Shown piece after piece: positions 35,109 to 43,166 of a stretch of 64,000 nt of DNA (within the stretch, counting starts at the first letter, position 1; every line of letters begins with the position of its first letter). The notes under the pieces were generated by a model, which saw only the letters and a program-made list of their open reading frames with translations, did no database searches and was not told the origin of the DNA. The stretch covers positions 6,812,001 to 6,876,000 of the forward strand of contig NZ_CP140772.1 of assembly GCF_037893185.1 (NCBI RefSeq), in the 5' to 3' direction. A program made the translations under genes and the position numbers. The stretch comes from Chitinophaga sp. 180180018-3 (GTDB lineage Bacteria; Bacteroidota; Bacteroidia; Chitinophagales; Chitinophagaceae).

Positions 35109-35489
35109 ATGGCTATACACATAACAACAGATAATAAATTGAAAAAACTGATCGTTGTGGGCGACCGTGTGCTGATAAAGCCAGCTACTCCCCACGAGCG
35201 CACCAGCAGTGGATTATACCTGCCTCCAGGGGTTCAGGAAAAGGAAAAAGTACAAAGGGGCTATGTTATCAAAACCGGACCTGGTTATGCTATTCCGCTA
35301 CCTGCCGACAGTGATGAAGCCTGGAAACCAGAAGAGGAAAAGGTCAAATACATTCCTTTACAGGTAAAAGAGGGAGATCTGGCTATTTTTCTGCTGAGTG
35401 GCTCCACCGAAGTGGTATATGAAGATGAAACCTATTACATAGTTCCGCAGGGAGCAATTCTGATGCTGGAAAGAGAGGAAGATCTCTGA
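35109..35489 (+). CDS. GroES-like co-chaperonin paralogue
   Basis: 126 residues against ~95 for GroES. The Cpn10 fold is visible: VVGDRVLIKPATPHERTSSGLYLP (mobile-loop region), KVQRGYVIKTGPGYA, EGDLAIFLLSGSTEV and EDETYYIVPQGAIL. A ~20-residue acidic insertion (PADSDEAWKPEEEK) follows the first beta strands. The IVL-type tripeptide of the mobile loop reads LYL. No groEL is next to it. It is probably a second, specialised Cpn10, not the main GroES (inference). Confidence 0.83.
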   Translation: MAIHITTDNKLKKLIVVGDRVLIKPATPHERTSSGLYLPPGVQEKEKVQRGYVIKTGPGYAIPLPADSDEAWKPEEEKVKYIPLQVKEGDLAIFLLSGSTEVVYEDETYYIVPQGAILMLEREEDL

Positions 35490-35520
35490 TAGCATTCATC
35501 CACAAAGGCTAAAGACAAAC

Positions 35521-35560
35521 AAAAAAATCTGCTATCGCATAGCGGATTTTTTTATTTTGT
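35521..35560 (+). terminator. intrinsic terminator
   Basis: A 14-bp stem (35521-35534 with 35540-35553; loop TCGCA) with the A-run/T-run as part of the stem and further Ts after it. It ends the GroES-like gene. Confidence 0.85.
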
Positions 35561-35708
35561 GAGATGTATAACGAAGCAGTATTTACTTCCCCGAAGCGGG
35601 TTGGGCCCAGTGAGTGCTTGTTCTGCCGGGCTTGTTAACTGTAAATTAGCTTCGTGGAACTCGGAACAAACGCTTCCTTTTATTATCTTCATAAAAAAAG
35701 TATACATC

Positions 35709-37265
35709 ATGGCCAATCAGGAAGCATTTCTGGACTATATCAAAAGCGGTTATACATTTCAGGGCGAACATTTTAAGTTAGGCTGTGCTATGTTGAATGG
35801 AGAAGTAGTAACCGGTGCGGATGTTTACCTGCCGCTGAAAACACTGAACCGGCACGGACTGATTGCCGGCGCCACCGGCACGGGTAAAACCAAAACCCTG
35901 CAGGTAATTGCCGAAGGGCTTAGCGACGCCAGTGTACCTGTATTGCTGATGGACATCAAAGGGGATCTCAGCGGTATTGCAGCTGCTGGTACCAGCAATG
36001 CAAAGATTACAGAACGCTATCAGAAAATCGGAGGCACCTGGAGCCCGGCTGCATATCCATCTGAATTATTGTCGCTCAGCCAGGAAAAAGGCGTGCGGCT
36101 GCGGGCTACTACCAGCGAATTTGGTCCTATTCTGTTGTCGAAGATCCTCGAACTCAATGATATCCAGGCAGGGCTCGTTGCCATGCTGTTCAAGTATTGC
36201 GACGACAACAAATTACCATTGCTGGATCTGAAAGACTTCAAAAAAGTATTGCAATACGCCGGCGACGAAGGAAAGGCGGAAATGGAAAAGGAATATGGTA
36301 AAATCTCCACCACCTCCACCGGTACCGTTCTTCGTAAAGTAATTGAACTGGAGCAACAGGGCGCTGCGCAGTTTTTCGGTGAACGGTCGTTTGAAGTAGA
36401 TGACCTCATGCGTATCAGCAACGATGGCAGAGGCATGGTATCCATCCTGCGTGTAAGTGATATACAGGACCGGCCGAAACTCTTTTCTACCTTTATGCTT
36501 AGCCTGCTGGCAGAACTATATGCCACCCTTCCGGAAGAAGGTGACCTCGATAAACCGAAGCTGGTGATGTTCATTGATGAGGCACATCTCATCTTCAATG
36601 AAGCCAGCGATGCACTGCTGAAACAGATAGATACCATCATAAAACTGATCCGTTCCAAAGGCGTGGGTATTTTCTTCTGTACACAAAATCCTACAGATGT
36701 ACCACCGTCTGTGCTTGGGCAGCTGGGGCTTAAAGTGCAGCATGCGCTGCGTGCATTTACTGCAAACGATCGTAAAGCGATCAAACAAACTGCAGAGAAC
36801 TATCCACTCTCAGATTACTACAAAACAGACGAGCTGCTGACACAGATAGGTATCGGAGAAGCGTTGATCACCTGCCTCAATGAAAAGGGCATTCCGACTC
36901 CATTGGCCGCTACCATGCTGGTATCGCCACGGTCGCGCATGGACGTGCTGACGCAGGCAGAAATAGATGCGATCGTTGCCAATTCGAAGCTGGTAAAAAA
37001 ATACGAAGAAGAGATCGACAACGAAAGTGCATACGAGATTCTTACTGCCAAGTTGCAGGAAGCAGCTGATAAAACCGCTGCTCAACAGCAGACTGGTTCA
37101 GGATCTGGTGGCGCCAGGCCCAAAGAGGAAAAGAGTTTACTGGAAGAAGTACTCGACAGCTCTGTGGCACGCCAGGTTGGTCGTACAGCCGCCAGCGTTA
37201 TTACCCGCAGCCTGTTGGGGGCGCTGGGCCTTGGCGGAAGAAGCAAAGGGAAAAGCTGGTTTTAA
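35709..37265 (+). CDS. HerA-like / DUF853 ATPase
   Basis: 518 residues from ATG 35709; the frame opens at 35559 but the first 50 residues overlap leader sequence and look non-coding. Walker A GATGTGKTKT, Walker B LVMFIDEAHLIF, and FFCTQNPTDVP as the sensor segment; it ends with a glycine-rich, basic tail. It belongs to the HerA/FtsK-like superfamily branch (DUF853, YjgR). The function is unknown; relatives are DNA translocases. The C-terminal low-complexity linker (about 445-475) precedes a short conserved helix. Confidence 0.87.
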   Translation: MANQEAFLDYIKSGYTFQGEHFKLGCAMLNGEVVTGADVYLPLKTLNRHGLIAGATGTGKTKTLQVIAEGLSDASVPVLLMDIKGDLSGIAAAGTSNAKITERYQKIGGTWSPAAYPSELLSLSQEKGVRLRATTSEFGPILLSKILELNDIQAGLVAMLFKYCDDNKLPLLDLKDFKKVLQYAGDEGKAEMEKEYGKISTTSTGTVLRKVIELEQQGAAQFFGERSFEVDDLMRISNDGRGMVSILRVSDIQDRPKLFSTFMLSLLAELYATLPEEGDLDKPKLVMFIDEAHLIFNEASDALLKQIDTIIKLIRSKGVGIFFCTQNPTDVPPSVLGQLGLKVQHALRAFTANDRKAIKQTAENYPLSDYYKTDELLTQIGIGEALITCLNEKGIPTPLAATMLVSPRSRMDVLTQAEIDAIVANSKLVKKYEEEIDNESAYEILTAKLQEAADKTAAQQQTGSGSGGARPKEEKSLLEEVLDSSVARQVGRTAASVITRSLLGALGLGGRSKGKSWF

Positions 37266-37353
37266 ATCAGTTGCCGTTCGCTGATCAGATCAGAGATATT
37301 ACTACATTTCACAAGCAGGAGGCAATAGTCTCCTGCGCTATCCGACAATAATT

Positions 37354-38403
37354 ATGAGTAGAGTTATTAAAACGGGCGTTTGCTCCTATGGCATGTCCGG
37401 ACAAGTTTTCCACGCTCCTTTTCTGCATGTGAATCCGAATTTTGAATTCACTGCTGTTGTAGAAAGAAGCAAAGACCTGGCGCGCCAGCGCTATCCTAAC
37501 GTTAAGGTATATACGAGTATTGATGATATGCTGGCAGATAAAGAACTGGAGCTGATTGTCGTAAATACGCCGAATTATACCCACTACGATTACGTAAAAG
37601 CTGCACTGGAAGCCGGCAAAAATGTAGTAGTAGAAAAACCGTTTACAGTACACGCCGCAGAGGGTGTGGCACTGGCCGCACTTGCTAAAGAAAAAGGCCT
37701 GCTGCTGAGTGTATATCACAACCGCCGCTACGACAGCGATTACAAGATTGTTAAACAGATTCTGCAATCCGGCAAGCTCGGTGATGTGTTGGAAGCGGAA
37801 ATCCACTACGACCGTTTCAAAGAGGAACTCAGTTACAAGAAGCATAAAGAAGTGGGAGGCCCTGGTACAGGCGCTTTATACGATCTTGGTTCCCACCTGA
37901 TAGACCAGGCGGTTACCCTCTTTGGTATGCCCCGGAAACTGTGGGCTGATATCCGCGTCATCCGTCGCGATTCTGTGGTAGATGACTACTTTGAGCTGGT
38001 ACTTTACTATGAGCATCTCCGTGTTCGCCTGAAGTGCAGCTACCTGGTGCGGGAAGCACTTCCTGCATATCAGCTACATGGCCGCATAGGCTCCTTTATC
38101 AAAAGCAAGGCAGATATCCAGGAAGCTCAGTTGCAGAGAGGACTCTTCCCGAACAGCCCTGATTGGGGCGCTGAAGGTCCGCATGAATGGGGATTACTCC
38201 ACACCGAAGAAAACGGCAGCATTGTAAAAAAATATGTTCCCAGCCCCAATGGCAACTACATGGATTACTACCAGGGTATCTACGAAGCTATTGCCAACAA
38301 GGCTCCAAACCCGGTTCCAGCCGAAGACGCAATTAAAGTGATCAGGATCATTGAGGCGGCGTTTGCAAGCGTGAAGGAAGATAGAATCGTGGCCGTGAAT
38401 TAA
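37354..38403 (+). CDS. Gfo/Idh/MocA family oxidoreductase
   Basis: 349 residues. N-terminal Rossmann fold (TGVCSYGMSGQVFHAPFL, with an unusual GMSGQVF in place of GxGxxG) and VVVEKPFTV with the family Lys. The C-terminal alpha/beta domain has GGPGTGALYDLGSHLIDQA. It is of the YdgJ/YvaA-like type that oxidises sugars or polyols with NAD(P). The substrate is not evident. The gene is followed at once by a 49-bp hairpin shared with recQ. Confidence 0.9.
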   Translation: MSRVIKTGVCSYGMSGQVFHAPFLHVNPNFEFTAVVERSKDLARQRYPNVKVYTSIDDMLADKELELIVVNTPNYTHYDYVKAALEAGKNVVVEKPFTVHAAEGVALAALAKEKGLLLSVYHNRRYDSDYKIVKQILQSGKLGDVLEAEIHYDRFKEELSYKKHKEVGGPGTGALYDLGSHLIDQAVTLFGMPRKLWADIRVIRRDSVVDDYFELVLYYEHLRVRLKCSYLVREALPAYQLHGRIGSFIKSKADIQEAQLQRGLFPNSPDWGAEGPHEWGLLHTEENGSIVKKYVPSPNGNYMDYYQGIYEAIANKAPNPVPAEDAIKVIRIIEAAFASVKEDRIVAVN

Positions 38404-38512
38404 GAATTGAGAATATAGAATTAAGAATGAAGAGCGAAGATCTAAGTGGATAATATTATCTGATATCCGCTTAGATCTTCGCTCTTCATTCTTAATTCCA
38501 TATTCCTAATTC
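38404..38512. repeat. 49-bp inverted repeat between convergent genes
   Basis: Arms 38404-38452 and 38464-38512 with an 11-nt loop; the inner 35 bp has one wobble, and the outer part has two A-C mismatches and one more wobble. It begins directly after the oxidoreductase stop, and its right arm covers the recQ stop. The core contains AGAGCGAAGATCTAAG. It can act as a terminator for both strands. Confidence 0.88.
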
Positions 38513-40419
38513 GTAATTTGATATATCAGCCTCCCCACCTCATCTCTCCCCACCACACCTTCTTCATTCAGGAACTGCAACACTTCCATCAGATCGGTTC
38601 GCTTTACGTCAGGAAGGCGGGTTTGCAGGGCATTGAACAAAAGTGGTTGTTCTTTCAGGATATCTATAACGGTATCGGATATACGTTTGAAACCGGAGGC
38701 ATCCAGCGGTTGAGACTTTTTCTTCAGGCACACGTCGCAAACACCGCAGGGAGCACAGTTTTTTTCCCCGAAATAGGTAACCAGTTGTTGTGTACGGCAG
38801 GTATCACTGTTACGGGCATACGCAAACATGGCATTTAGCCTATCCGTGTATACTTTTTTGCGAATCTCTACCCGGGCCATATTGATACGCAGATTGCGGG
38901 CGGATACTCTTTCCTGTAAGAAATAGAGCTGGGGCTGATCCCTTCTGGGCTGGTAGCGCAGAATGCCGTATTGATGCAGCTGCTGCAGCTGAGCGGCGAT
39001 GTCATCATCTTCCATCAGCATAATACGCCCGATCTGTCTTTCGTAGATGGGCACAGGATTATCAAAGATTCCCTCGTAGGTACGAAGGAGTGTTTTGATG
39101 ATTTCTTCCAAAACAGGATAGGCATTTTCGAACTCATAGAGTGTATCCTTGTTAGTGATGAATTCCGCTCTGGATGGCAGGAACACACTTTCGCTGAGTT
39201 GCAGGATACCTTCCTGTTCCAGCAGGCGTAATGCGCTGTAAGCCATGGTCAGGTTCAACTGAAAAGTCCGGGCAAAATCGTTGATATCGAAATCGTAGTA
39301 CAGTCCTTCCGAACTGCCTACGGGCACCTGCAAATAGTTAACGATGGCCTGGTATACCTCCCGGATCTGCTCCATATCGGGAAATTGCAGTGCGATGCGT
39401 TCCTCCATCTCTGCCAGCTCATTTTCGTTATAAAGCAATACAGCGTATGCTTTTTCTTCATCCCTTCCTGCGCGGCCAGCTTCCTGGTAATAGGCTTCGG
39501 GGCCATCGGGCAGGTCGTAATGCACTACAATCCGTACATCGGGCTTGTCGATTCCCATACCAAAAGCATTCGTACAAACCATGATCCTGGTTTCATTGTT
39601 TACCCATGCTTCCTGGCGGGCGGCACGTTCAGCCTGTGGAAGTCCGGCATGGTAGTAACTGGCCGGAATCCCCTGCAGGGAAAGCAAATCTGCTATTTCC
39701 TTCGTACGCTTACGGTTGCGGCAATACACGATCCCTGATCCGGGAACACGTTCAAGGATATGCCTGACTTTATCAATTTTAGAAGTTTCTTCGAGTACGC
39801 TGTAAGAAAGATTGGAACGGGCAAAGCTTTTTGAGAAAACGGCGGCATCTTTCATCAGCAGTTTCTCACAGATGTCTGTCTGCACCTTTGGAGTAGCCGA
39901 CGCCGTGAGTGCCAGTACCGGCGCATCAGGGAAAAAACTGCGTATATCCGCGATCTGCAGGTAAGCAGGCCGGAAATCGTACCCCCATTGGGAAATACAG
40001 TGTGCTTCATCTACTGCTATCAGGTTCACCGGCAAGCCGTCGCAATAAGTCTGAAACAGCCGGCTTTGTAATCTTTCGGGAGATACATACAGAAATTTAC
40101 ATCCACCGCGGCGGGCCGCTTCCAGCACCCTTTCCACCTCCTGAAAAGGCATTCCTGAAAAGATGGAATAAGCTGTAATACCTCTCTTTTTGAGGTTGGC
40201 CACCTGGTCTTTCATCAGCGCTATCAGCGGCGTAATCACGAGGCATAACCCCGGTTTCATCATGGCTGGCACCTGAAAACAGATCGATTTACCACCACCG
40301 GTAGGTAACAACGCAAGTGTATCCTGCCCTGCGAGTATCGAATTCACAATATCTTCCTGCAATGGGCGGAAACCTTCATATCCCCAGTATTGCTGTAATA
40401 TGGCAACAGGCGCGCTCAA
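38506..40419 (-). CDS. recQ: ATP-dependent DNA helicase RecQ
   Basis: 637 residues from TTG 40419 (an in-frame stop lies just upstream, and no ATG fits). Walker A LLPTGGGKS, DEAHCISQWG, TATPK-type motif (ALTASATPKVQ), motif VI GRAGRDEEKA. The usual RecQ-Ct zinc cysteines are not right behind the helicase. Instead they lie near the C-terminus (about 560-590: CRTQQLVTYFGEKNCAPCGVCDVC) after a winged-helix region, and no HRDC domain is seen. It unwinds DNA in recombination and replication restart. The different order of domains is noted under findings. Confidence 0.92.
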   Translation of the reverse strand: MSAPVAILQQYWGYEGFRPLQEDIVNSILAGQDTLALLPTGGGKSICFQVPAMMKPGLCLVITPLIALMKDQVANLKKRGITAYSIFSGMPFQEVERVLEAARRGGCKFLYVSPERLQSRLFQTYCDGLPVNLIAVDEAHCISQWGYDFRPAYLQIADIRSFFPDAPVLALTASATPKVQTDICEKLLMKDAAVFSKSFARSNLSYSVLEETSKIDKVRHILERVPGSGIVYCRNRKRTKEIADLLSLQGIPASYYHAGLPQAERAARQEAWVNNETRIMVCTNAFGMGIDKPDVRIVVHYDLPDGPEAYYQEAGRAGRDEEKAYAVLLYNENELAEMEERIALQFPDMEQIREVYQAIVNYLQVPVGSSEGLYYDFDINDFARTFQLNLTMAYSALRLLEQEGILQLSESVFLPSRAEFITNKDTLYEFENAYPVLEEIIKTLLRTYEGIFDNPVPIYERQIGRIMLMEDDDIAAQLQQLHQYGILRYQPRRDQPQLYFLQERVSARNLRINMARVEIRKKVYTDRLNAMFAYARNSDTCRTQQLVTYFGEKNCAPCGVCDVCLKKKSQPLDASGFKRISDTVIDILKEQPLLFNALQTRLPDVKRTDLMEVLQFLNEEGVVGRDEVGRLIYQITN

Positions 40420-40440
40420 ATAATAATTTAATGGTTACTG

Positions 40441-40448
40441 CGAAGATA
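40441..40448 (-). promoter_or_regulatory. -7-like box of recQ
   Basis: TATCTTCG on the minus strand, 21 nt before the TTG start of recQ. Confidence 0.4.
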
Positions 40449-40464
40449 GGAGAATTGCCGCTTT

Positions 40465-42567
40465 TCAGCTCACATTCTTGTAGCGCAGTCGTACCGAATT
40501 CACCGCCAGCACAATATCCGAAAGTCCCATTACACCGGCGCCCAGGATGGGATTCAGCAACCCCAGTGCTGCTACCGGGATAGCTACTATATTATAGGCA
40601 AATGCCCAGAAGAGGTTTTGTTTGATCGTCAGATAGGTGTGCCTGCCCAGGCCGAGCGCCAGTGGCAATGCTTCCAGGTTGTTATTCAATAATACTACGT
40701 TGGCACTTTGCATGGCTACCTGTGTGGCATCGCTCAGGGAAATACCAATAGTAGCTTTGGCCAGCGCCGGCGCGTCGTTGATACCATCGCCCACCATTGC
40801 GGTAGCAGCGGTGTTCATCAGGCTGTCTATTTTCTGCAGCTTCTGCTCGGGCGACTGTTCTGCGTATACCTCCGTGATTCCCAGTTGAGCGGCCAGTTCG
40901 TTGCATTTACGTCTGGTATCGCCGCTTAGCAATATGGGTTTGATACCGGAAGATTGGAGCTGCCTGATTACCGCAGCTGCTTCTGGTCTTATTTCGTCGG
41001 TAAAATCGATCCAGCCGGCCAGCTGATCGTTCTTTATGAGATAAAGGTTATGACTGTCATCTTCCGTTAACCCTTCCGCCATACGAAAAGATCCCAGCTG
41101 CCATTGATTTCCCAGTGTATCGCTGGCCCGCATTCCCAGCCCTTTGTGCTCGCGTACCTGTTGCAGTGTAATTTCTCCGGCCGGCTTCCACAGGGCTGCA
41201 ATAGAGCGTGCAATAGGATGTGAGGAATATTTTTCGAGACTATATACCACCTGTTTGAATGCTTCTTCCGGCATATCAATAGCATGAAAGGCGCCCAGCT
41301 GCAGTTTACCAGTGGTGAGGGTACCTGTTTTATCAAACACTACCTGCCTGATATTTTTGAACATTTCGAGGGTATGACCGCCTTTGATGAGTATACCATT
41401 GCGGGCTGCACGGCCCAGGCCCACCATTACGGCAGCAGGTGTTGCCAGTCCCATGGCGCAGGGGCACGCAATCACCAGTACGGCTACACTCCGCATCATC
41501 GCTGTTCCGAATGAAGTATGCCCGATAAAATACCAGCCCAGGAAGGTGATCAATGCAATGCTGAGCACCAGGGGTACAAAAACGGCGCTGATACGATCGG
41601 CCAGTTTCTGCATTGGAGGCTTATCGGCCTGCGCCTGCCGCACCAGCTCTATAATATATGATAGTACGGTGTCTTTGCCTGTAGCTGTTATATAGACTTT
41701 GATACTTCCATCTTCCAGTATGGTACCTCCTATCACCTTATCTTTTTCCTGCTTACTTACCGGCGCACTTTCTCCTGTGATCATGGATTCATTCACATGG
41801 CCGCTGCCCCAGTAAATGGTACCGTCCATCGGGATCTTATCGCCGGTGTTAACGAGTACACAATCTCCCGTGCGAAGGGTACGGTTATCCACTTCGTGGA
41901 TATGCTCATGCCCATGATCGGTATTGATCAAACGCGCAGTAGTGACCTGCATGCGGGCCAGTTCGGATATAGCAGTAGTAGTTTGTTTTACGGATTTCTC
42001 TTCCAGCAGGTTGCCGAGGAATACCAGGGTGATGATGGCTGCAGCGGTTTCAAAAAACATATAATCTGCGTCGCCGTAAATAAGAGTCCCCACAACGCTG
42101 TATACAAATGCAGCAGTAGCTCCAATGGTCACCAACACATCCATATTGGCCATGCGGTTGATCAGCGAACGAACAGCACTGCGTCCGAAATGCCACATGC
42201 CCACTGCGTACACTGGTAGTGTAAGCCCAAACTGTACCCAGGGCTGATGTAACCAGGGCCAGTTCACCCACATGTGCAACAATAAGGGAAGTGTAAATAT
42301 TAAACAAAAAGAAAATTTGAATAGCAGCGTGGTATAGAATTTACGCTCAGCAGGTTTATCTTCCGGTAATACTACCCGGTATCCCATCTGGGCAATACCT
42401 TCGAGTACTTCTCCGGAATCGGCACCTTCGGGGGCGATGAAGCTCACTTCTTCTGTGGCAAAACTGACATTTACATCCTGCATGCCTTTCTTTTCCAGGT
42501 ATTTTGAAACGCTGGCAGCGCAGCTGGTACAGTGCATCCCTTCTACCTTGCAATTGATAGCTGTCAT
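40465..42567 (-). CDS. copA: heavy-metal (copper-type) translocating P1B-ATPase
   Basis: 700 residues. One N-terminal HMA domain with metal-binding MHCTSC, about six to eight membrane segments, the CPC ion motif in VIACPCAMGLATP, phosphorylation motif DKTGTLT, HP motif (SSHPIA), GDGIND. The CPC and HMA motifs point to Cu+ export. A canonical Shine-Dalgarno AGGAGG lies ~12 nt before the ATG, unusual in this window. It is divergent from tsaE. No metal regulator is adjacent. Confidence 0.93.
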   Translation of the reverse strand: MTAINCKVEGMHCTSCAASVSKYLEKKGMQDVNVSFATEEVSFIAPEGADSGEVLEGIAQMGYRVVLPEDKPAERKFYTTLLFKFSFCLIFTLPLLLHMWVNWPWLHQPWVQFGLTLPVYAVGMWHFGRSAVRSLINRMANMDVLVTIGATAAFVYSVVGTLIYGDADYMFFETAAAIITLVFLGNLLEEKSVKQTTTAISELARMQVTTARLINTDHGHEHIHEVDNRTLRTGDCVLVNTGDKIPMDGTIYWGSGHVNESMITGESAPVSKQEKDKVIGGTILEDGSIKVYITATGKDTVLSYIIELVRQAQADKPPMQKLADRISAVFVPLVLSIALITFLGWYFIGHTSFGTAMMRSVAVLVIACPCAMGLATPAAVMVGLGRAARNGILIKGGHTLEMFKNIRQVVFDKTGTLTTGKLQLGAFHAIDMPEEAFKQVVYSLEKYSSHPIARSIAALWKPAGEITLQQVREHKGLGMRASDTLGNQWQLGSFRMAEGLTEDDSHNLYLIKNDQLAGWIDFTDEIRPEAAAVIRQLQSSGIKPILLSGDTRRKCNELAAQLGITEVYAEQSPEQKLQKIDSLMNTAATAMVGDGINDAPALAKATIGISLSDATQVAMQSANVVLLNNNLEALPLALGLGRHTYLTIKQNLFWAFAYNIVAIPVAALGLLNPILGAGVMGLSDIVLAVNSVRLRYKNVS

Positions 42568-42587
42568 TTAGCTTATCCTCCTGCATA

Positions 42588-42595
42588 CAAAGGTA
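42588..42595 (-). promoter_or_regulatory. -7 box of copA
   Basis: TACCTTTG on the minus strand, exact match, 20 nt before ATG 42567. Confidence 0.5.
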
Positions 42596-42675
42596 CCTGT
42601 TGACGAAATAGACAGGGAAAATATTAATGCAACAGAGAGGCATAAAGCCCCGGGGCTGATTTAGCGCCTTTTCGC

Positions 42676-42683
42676 TATTTTTG
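42676..42683 (+). promoter_or_regulatory. -7 box abutting the tsaE start
   Basis: TATTTTTG ends 3 nt before ATG 42687. If used, the mRNA would be leaderless or nearly so. Confidence 0.45.
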
Positions 42684-42686
42684 GCT

Positions 42687-43124
42687 ATGCAATGGACATT
42701 TACGCTGGATCAATTACCGGAAACTGCCAGGCAATTCTGGGAACATTTTGCAGACAAACGGGTGTTTACCCTTACAGGGCCGATGGGGGCCGGAAAAACC
42801 ACGTTGGTAAAAGCCCTTTGTGCAGCCCGGGGAGTACACGATGCCACCGCCAGTCCTACTTTTTCAATCATTAATGAATATGCCTACGAGGATGACAAAG
42901 GAGTTGCCCATAGTATTTTCCATCTTGACCTCTACCGGCTGCGCGACGAAGATGATGCCATCAGTGCAGGTGTGGAAGACACGCTTTACCAGGATGCCGT
43001 TTGTTTTGTGGAATGGCCGGAAATAATAGCGCATCTGCTTCCACCCGATACCGTTCACCTTCAGCTGGAAGTGCAGCCCGATCAAAAAAGGCGGTTACTT
43101 GAAATCGCTTCATCTCTCAAATGA
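42687..43124 (+). CDS. tsaE: tRNA threonylcarbamoyladenosine biosynthesis ATPase
   Basis: 145 residues. P-loop GPMGAGKTTLV, the ASPTFSIINEY segment, and LYRLRDEDD, all classic TsaE. With TsaB, TsaC and TsaD it makes the t6A37 modification of ANN-decoding tRNAs. I chose ATG 42687 over TTG 42681, which lies in the -7 box. It is upstream of ald by 42 bp, but ald has its own -7 box. Confidence 0.94.
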   Translation: MQWTFTLDQLPETARQFWEHFADKRVFTLTGPMGAGKTTLVKALCAARGVHDATASPTFSIINEYAYEDDKGVAHSIFHLDLYRLRDEDDAISAGVEDTLYQDAVCFVEWPEIIAHLLPPDTVHLQLEVQPDQKRRLLEIASSLK

Positions 43125-43126
43125 CG

Positions 43127-43134
43127 TATCTTTG
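43127..43134 (+). promoter_or_regulatory. -7 box of alanine dehydrogenase
   Basis: TATCTTTG, exact, 32 nt before ATG 43167. Confidence 0.5.
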
Positions 43135-43166
43135 AATACTTCGATCTAAAAACTTAACACCCATAT

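Noticed and set aside
35559..35708. N-terminal extension of the HerA-like ATPase
   Set aside because: These 50 residues overlap the upstream terminator tail and leader; the family begins at ATG 35709.
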